Of a stretch of 16,448 nucleotides of DNA, positions 12,797 to 16,448 are shown in pieces. How positions within the stretch are numbered: position 1 is the first letter of the stretch; each line of letters starts with the position of its first letter. The notes beneath the pieces are model-generated. The model saw nothing but the letters and a program-made list of their open reading frames with translations, had not been told where the DNA came from and searched no databases. Made by a program: the position numbers and the translations under genes. Source of the stretch: Sulfurospirillum sp. (GTDB lineage Bacteria; Campylobacterota; Campylobacteria; Campylobacterales; QNZT01); contig QNZT01000162.1 in NCBI GenBank assembly GCA_003978455.1, positions 1 through 16,448 on the forward strand, given 5' to 3'.

Positions 12797-13285
12797 TTAT
12801 TCTGCTGTAATCTCTATACTTTCGATCTTATCCTGACCTTCGATGCTGTCTAAAACAGCCATGCTCTCTTTGTCGTTTGGATCGATGCCTCCGAAAACGG
12901 TATGTACGCCGTCGAGGTGCGGGCAGGGTGCAAAGCAGATGAAAAACTGGCTTCCGCCTGTGTTTGGTCCGGCGTGTGCCATGGAGAGGGTACCTTTGAC
13001 GTGTTTGTGGACGTTGGTACTTGTTTCACATTTGATCGCCCAGCCCGGTCCGCCTGTACCTGTACCGTGCGGGCATCCGCCCTGTGCCATAAAACCCGGG
13101 ATCACTCTGTGGAAACTGAGGTTATCGTAAAATCCCGTTTGTGCCAGGTGTGCGAAGTTTGCCACGGTATTGGGTGCTTCCTCTTTGTAAAGTTTCAGTT
13201 TCATGTCACCTTTGTTGGTGTGGATGATCGCGTAGTTGACCTCTTTGAGCGCCTCTTCTGAGATATCGTACTCTTTTAAACTCAT
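12797..13285 (-). CDS. Cyclophilin-type peptidyl-prolyl cis-trans isomerase
   Basis: 162 residues from the ATG at 13285, chosen because GAAGGA lies eight bases before it; the frame extends to a TTG at 13330 with no ribosome-binding site. Cyclophilin active-site residues are present: FHRVIPGFMAQGG with Arg60, Phe65 and Gln68, then GTGTGGPG, MAHAGPNTGGSQFFI (102-116), and HLDGVHTVFG. It speeds prolyl-bond isomerisation in protein folding. With no signal peptide it is cytoplasmic, like PpiB. The length is typical for the single-domain form, with a short N-terminal extension (residues 1-15). It is a single-gene unit, divergent from the dihydroorotase-like gene, with a TATAAT in the spacer. Confidence 0.93.
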   Translation of the reverse strand: MSLKEYDISEEALKEVNYAIIHTNKGDMKLKLYKEEAPNTVANFAHLAQTGFYDNLSFHRVIPGFMAQGGCPHGTGTGGPGWAIKCETSTNVHKHVKGTLSMAHAGPNTGGSQFFICFAPCPHLDGVHTVFGGIDPNDKESMAVLDSIEGQDKIESIEITAE

Positions 13286-13330
13286 ATCTTTTTTCCTTCG
13301 TATATAGTTGGTTTTTGGTTTGGAGTTCAA

Positions 13331-13336
13331 ATTATA
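13331..13336 (-). promoter_or_regulatory. -10 box for the cyclophilin gene
   Basis: Minus-strand TATAAT, 45 bp before the ATG at 13285, in the 108-bp divergent spacer. A -35 is not clear. The opposite gene may use TGC-TATTGT (13358-13366) on the plus strand, but that match is weak. Confidence 0.45.
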
Positions 13337-13393
13337 GTAAAAGTGCCTTTAAAGCCCTGCTATTGTAAAATTTTAGCTATAAAGGGAGAGAAG

Positions 13394-14611
13394 ATGGTTT
13401 TGATTAAAGATGCTGTGATAGCCGGTATGGGAGAGGCAAAACAGGATATATTGCTTCATGAAGGAAAGATTCGAAAGATCGGCAGAGATATCGACTGCGG
13501 TGCCTGTTTCGAGGTGGTCGATGCGGATGGTCTGGTCGCTTTTCCGGGGATCGTCGATCTCAATGTCCGTGTTCAGGATGACAAACTCAACCTCTCCAAC
13601 CTCCGCAACCTCTGCGAAGCGACCAAAAAAGCGGGTGTTTCACACTTTGTCCTCTCTCCGCGTACGGAACCGCTGATCGAAAACCAGACGTTCAAGTCTC
13701 TGCTGGCGGGAGAGCTCAAAAGAGAGTATCCCAACCTCCAGCTTGCGATCAAAGCACTCAGGGAGCCGGAGAAACTCAACGCTATCTCGGCGATGGTCAA
13801 AAACGGTATCCGTATCGTGCAGGAGAACTCCGATATCAACGGCAATCTGCTGCGTCGTATCTATGAGTACTCCAAGATGCACCAAAACCTCTTTTTCGTA
13901 TTCTGTGAAAACAAGATTCTCAACGACAGCGGTGTCATGAACGAGGGAGAGGTCTCTTTCAAACTGGGATTGCCCGGTATCTCGAAAATCGGTGAGATCA
14001 GCGAAGTGGCGAAAGTGGCGCAGATGAGTATGCACTATGATGTGCCGACGCTTTTTCAGGCACTCTCGACGCGCCGTGCCGTCAATCTGGTACATGATGC
14101 CAAAAAACGTTTTGCACAGATCTATGCCGAAGTATCCATCCACCACCTTGCACTCGATGAGCGTGCCTGTGACGGTTTCAACACCTATGCCAAGCTCAAT
14201 CCGCCCCTGCGCAGTCCCGAAGACAGAGAAGAGCTGATCGCCAAGCTCAAAGAGGGGAAGGTCGATGTTTTGACAGCGCTGCACTCGCCGAAATCGGTGA
14301 TTTACAAAGATGTCGCGTTTGCCGATGCGATGAACGGTATCGACTCGATCGGCGAATATCTCTCACTCTGCTATACCTATCTGGTAAAACCGGGGCATAT
14401 CGACTGGGACAGACTCAGCCGACTGATCGCAGAGAATCCGGCAAAGATCCTGGGGCTGGAAGGTGTGGGGGCGATCCGGGAAGGGTATAGGGCGAATCTG
14501 ATCCTTTTTGATCCTTCCGTTTCCCAAGATGTTACCAAAAAGAGCTCTCCATACTATCAGAAGCGGCTTGATGGAACTATTGTAAAAGTTTATATATCAA
14601 AAGATGTATAA
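13394..14611 (+). CDS. Dihydroorotase-fold protein lacking the metal ligands (PyrC'-like pseudoenzyme)
   Basis: 405 residues from the ATG at 13394, chosen for AAAGGGAGAG just upstream. The whole class I dihydroorotase layout is recognisable: PGIVDLNVRVQD (51-62), CENKILNDSGVMNEG (171-185), QALSTRRAV (222-230), EVSIHHLALDE (246-256), LNPPLRSPEDRE (268-279) and the C-terminal NPAKILGLEG...GYRANLILFD. All metal-site positions I can align are changed: the HxH pair is Asn57-Val-Arg59, the His before CED is Phe170, the His of HVST is Ala223, and the Asp of TDHAPH is Leu296. It should not catalyse carbamoyl-aspartate cyclisation. Non-catalytic PyrC' proteins in other bacteria hold aspartate carbamoyltransferase (PyrB) in a complex, so a scaffold role in pyrimidine synthesis is the best guess. 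pyrB is not in the window. Confidence 0.88.
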   Translation: MVLIKDAVIAGMGEAKQDILLHEGKIRKIGRDIDCGACFEVVDADGLVAFPGIVDLNVRVQDDKLNLSNLRNLCEATKKAGVSHFVLSPRTEPLIENQTFKSLLAGELKREYPNLQLAIKALREPEKLNAISAMVKNGIRIVQENSDINGNLLRRIYEYSKMHQNLFFVFCENKILNDSGVMNEGEVSFKLGLPGISKIGEISEVAKVAQMSMHYDVPTLFQALSTRRAVNLVHDAKKRFAQIYAEVSIHHLALDERACDGFNTYAKLNPPLRSPEDREELIAKLKEGKVDVLTALHSPKSVIYKDVAFADAMNGIDSIGEYLSLCYTYLVKPGHIDWDRLSRLIAENPAKILGLEGVGAIREGYRANLILFDPSVSQDVTKKSSPYYQKRLDGTIVKVYISKDV

Positions 14612-14612
14612 T
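14607..14612 (+). promoter_or_regulatory. Possible -10 box for acs
   Basis: TATAAT overlapping the stop codon of the dihydroorotase-like gene, 44 bp before the acs ATG. A TTGTAA (14580-14585) is 21 bp upstream, too far for a standard spacer. acs may be transcribed from here, by read-through, or both. Confidence 0.35.
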
Positions 14613-14656
14613 AGACGATATTTATCATCGATATAAAAATCAAGAAGGGGTTACCA

Positions 14657-16448
14657 ATGCACGAACACGACAAAGTCTATCCACCAAATCCGGAGTTTGC
14701 CGCACAGGCGCGTATCGGAAGTATGGAGCAGTACCATGCGCTCATGAACGAAGCGAAAAACGATTATGAAGGTTTCTGGAAAAAGTATGCCGATGAAAAG
14801 ATCGAGTGGCTGTCACCGTACGACAAGGTGCTCGATGAGTCGGATGCGCCTTTTTACAAATGGTTTACAGACGGAAAGCTCAATGTCACGATACAGTGTA
14901 TCGACCGTCACCTGAAAGATAAAGCGGATAAAACGGCGATCCTCTTTGAGGGTGACAAAGGGGATGTGCAGAAGATCAGTTATGCAGAGTTGAGTGTCAA
15001 TGTCAACAAATTTGCCAATCTGCTGAAGGAGAAGTTCGGTATCAAAAAGGGTGATCGTGTCGTTCTCTATATGCCGATGATTCCCGAAGCGGCATACGCG
15101 ATGCTGGCATGTGCGCGTATCGGTGCGATCCACTCTGTCGTGTTCGGCGGATTCTCTGCCGAGGCGTTGAAAGACCGTATCGAAGATGCCGGTGCAAAAC
15201 TGGTCATCACAGCCGACGGTGCTTTCCGTAAAGGGAAGCCGTATTTGCTCAAACCGGTGGTGGATCAGGCGCTGGCAGGCGGAAGTGAAAATGTCGAAGC
15301 GGTGCTTGTGGTACAGCGTAACAATGAACCGATCGACTGGGTCGAAGGCAGAGACCACAAATACAATGAAATCATAGACGATATGAATCCTGTATGTGAA
15401 CCGGAAGTGATGGACAGCGAAGATCCGCTCTTTTTGCTCTACACATCGGGAAGTACCGGCAAACCCAAAGGGGTGCAGCACTCTCAGGCAGGGTATATCC
15501 TCTGGGCGCAGATGACGATGGAGTGGGTCTTTGATGTCAAAAACGACGATGTCTTCTGGTGTACGGCGGATATCGGCTGGATCACCGGGCATACCTACAT
15601 CGTCTATGGACCGCTTGCAGCAGGTACGACGTCGGTGATGTTCGAAGGTGTACCGACCTATCCGGATGCGGGACGTGCGTGGAAGATGGTCGAAGAGCAT
15701 AAGATCAGCCAGTTCTATACCGCTCCTACGGCGATCCGGGTGCTTCATACGATGGGACCGGATGAGCCGAAAAAGTATGACCTCAGTTCTCTGAAAGTGC
15801 TTGGTACCGTCGGTGAGCCGATCGATCCTCCGGCGTGGATCTGGTATCATGATGTTGTGGGCGGCGGAAGATGCGCGATCGTCGATACATGGTGGCAGAC
15901 GGAGACCGGCGGGCATATGATCTCTCCGTTGCCGGGTGCGACACCGATCAAACCCTCCTGCGCGACATTTCCGCTGCCGGGTATCATGGCGGAGATTTTA
16001 CAGCGTGACGGTACTCCGGTTGAAACGGATGAGACGGGTCTGCTGTGTATCTCCAAACCCTGGCCGAGTATGATCCGTACGATCTGGGGTGATCCAGAAA
16101 GATTTAAAAAGTCCTATTTTGGAGATGTGGTCAAGGATGGCAAACCGGTCTACTTCTCCGGTGACGGTGCTATGATGGATAAAGATGGATATATCACGAT
16201 CACAGGACGTGTGGATGATGTCATCAACGTTTCGGGACACAGGATGGGAACTGCAGAGATCGAAGCTGCGGTTGCGGAAGATGAGCATGTTGCTGAAGTG
16301 GCAGTAGTCGGATGTCCTCATGAGATCAAAGGTGAGTCTATTTTCGTCTATATCGTACCGAAAGAGGGACATGTCAATCCCGATATCAAAAAGCATATCA
16401 ACGATCTGCTTGCCAAAGAGATCGGAAATATCGCCAAAGCGGACGATA
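14657..16448 (+). CDS. acs: Acetyl-CoA synthetase (AMP-forming), 5' part, runs off the window
   Basis: 597 complete codons are present and the frame is open at the end; the family is usually about 650 residues, so roughly 50 are missing. The ATG at 14657 follows GAAGGGG with six-base spacing. The N-terminal Acs extension with YPPNPEFAAQARI is followed by the adenylating core. The P-loop-like YTSGSTGKPKGV (about 262-273), WCTADIGWITGHTYIVYGPL, VDTWWQTETGGH (about 408-419) and SGHRMGTAEIE (about 526) at the hinge are all canonical for acetate-activating enzymes. The enzyme converts acetate, ATP and CoA to acetyl-CoA. The conserved regulatory lysine near the C-terminus, target of acetylation in relatives, lies beyond the end. 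No frameshift is seen. A long minus-strand open frame inside it is an artefact of codon use. Confidence 0.96.
   Translation, partial: MHEHDKVYPPNPEFAAQARIGSMEQYHALMNEAKNDYEGFWKKYADEKIEWLSPYDKVLDESDAPFYKWFTDGKLNVTIQCIDRHLKDKADKTAILFEGDKGDVQKISYAELSVNVNKFANLLKEKFGIKKGDRVVLYMPMIPEAAYAMLACARIGAIHSVVFGGFSAEALKDRIEDAGAKLVITADGAFRKGKPYLLKPVVDQALAGGSENVEAVLVVQRNNEPIDWVEGRDHKYNEIIDDMNPVCEPEVMDSEDPLFLLYTSGSTGKPKGVQHSQAGYILWAQMTMEWVFDVKNDDVFWCTADIGWITGHTYIVYGPLAAGTTSVMFEGVPTYPDAGRAWKMVEEHKISQFYTAPTAIRVLHTMGPDEPKKYDLSSLKVLGTVGEPIDPPAWIWYHDVVGGGRCAIVDTWWQTETGGHMISPLPGATPIKPSCATFPLPGIMAEILQRDGTPVETDETGLLCISKPWPSMIRTIWGDPERFKKSYFGDVVKDGKPVYFSGDGAMMDKDGYITITGRVDDVINVSGHRMGTAEIEAAVAEDEHVAEVAVVGCPHEIKGESIFVYIVPKEGHVNPDIKKHINDLLAKEIGNIAKADD

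Noticed and set aside
13343..13393. Upstream extension of the dihydroorotase-like frame
   Set aside because: It covers the promoter spacer, lacks a ribosome-binding site, and the family begins at MVLIKDAVI after AAAGGGAGAG.
14813..15916. Long minus-strand open frame (367 codons) opposite acs
   Set aside because: The plus strand here is unmistakably acetyl-CoA synthetase. The minus-strand product is His/Arg/Asp-rich without a recognisable domain, as expected for a codon-bias shadow.
1..16448. CRISPR array, tRNA/rRNA gene, insertion sequence or integration site
   Set aside because: No regularly spaced repeats, cloverleaf-like genes, transposase motifs or flanking direct repeats could be seen by eye. 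The few repeats present are short tandem duplications or palindromes.

Overview
The window most likely comes from a mesophilic Campylobacterota bacterium (Epsilonproteobacteria) of the Sulfurovum/Sulfurimonas kind. This is inferred from protein flavour only: a Campylobacter-type small c553-like cytochrome, many c-type haem lipoproteins, a CI-type S24 repressor outside any prophage, TATAAT boxes mostly without a clear -35, moderate GC in genes and AT-rich spacers. It looks like ordinary chromosome. I see no tRNA, rRNA, CRISPR array, insertion sequence or prophage block, and no gene-free stretch longer than about 300 bases.

Layout. Bases 1-755 hold the 3' part of a TolC-type outer-membrane efflux gene. 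A lipoprotein alpha/beta hydrolase follows (869-1888). An AT-rich 205-bp spacer with a good sigma70 promoter and three short tandem duplications leads into a three-gene unit: di-haem cytochrome c peroxidase, single-haem cytochrome c lipoprotein and a small SAM methyltransferase (2094-4360). On the minus strand come a phytanoyl-CoA-dioxygenase-type oxygenase and an AhpD-like carboxymuconolactone decarboxylase-family protein (4357-5689). A conserved-looking 183-aa protein of unknown role sits 9 bp ahead of pyruvate kinase (5838-7826). Convergent to pyk are a UbiB/ABC1-type atypical kinase and, upstream of it, a duplicated DUF1538 membrane protein (7823-10918). A beta-carbonic anhydrase is divergent from DUF1538 (11052-11774).

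The most unusual block is 11777-11988. A 34-codon minus-strand ORF with its own ribosome-binding site ends in a bidirectional terminator shared with the carbonic anhydrase gene. It is back-to-back with a self-cleaving CI/LexA-like repressor. The two genes are served by a mirror-symmetric promoter, in which the -35 of one overlaps the -10 of the other with the same 18-bp spacer both ways. A perfect 7-3-7 palindrome lies at the repressor's start site and looks like its operator. The sequence therefore looks like a compact, self-regulated switch with an unknown small-protein output.

After a palindrome-rich 138-bp spacer come a cytoplasmic cyclophilin (minus strand), a dihydroorotase-fold protein that has lost every metal ligand I could align (13394-14611), and the first 597 codons of acetyl-CoA synthetase, which runs off the end. 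Core-metabolism genes (pyk, acs, carbonic anhydrase) are mixed with redox and periplasmic genes in short transcription units. Convergent neighbours twice overlap by only their stop codons.
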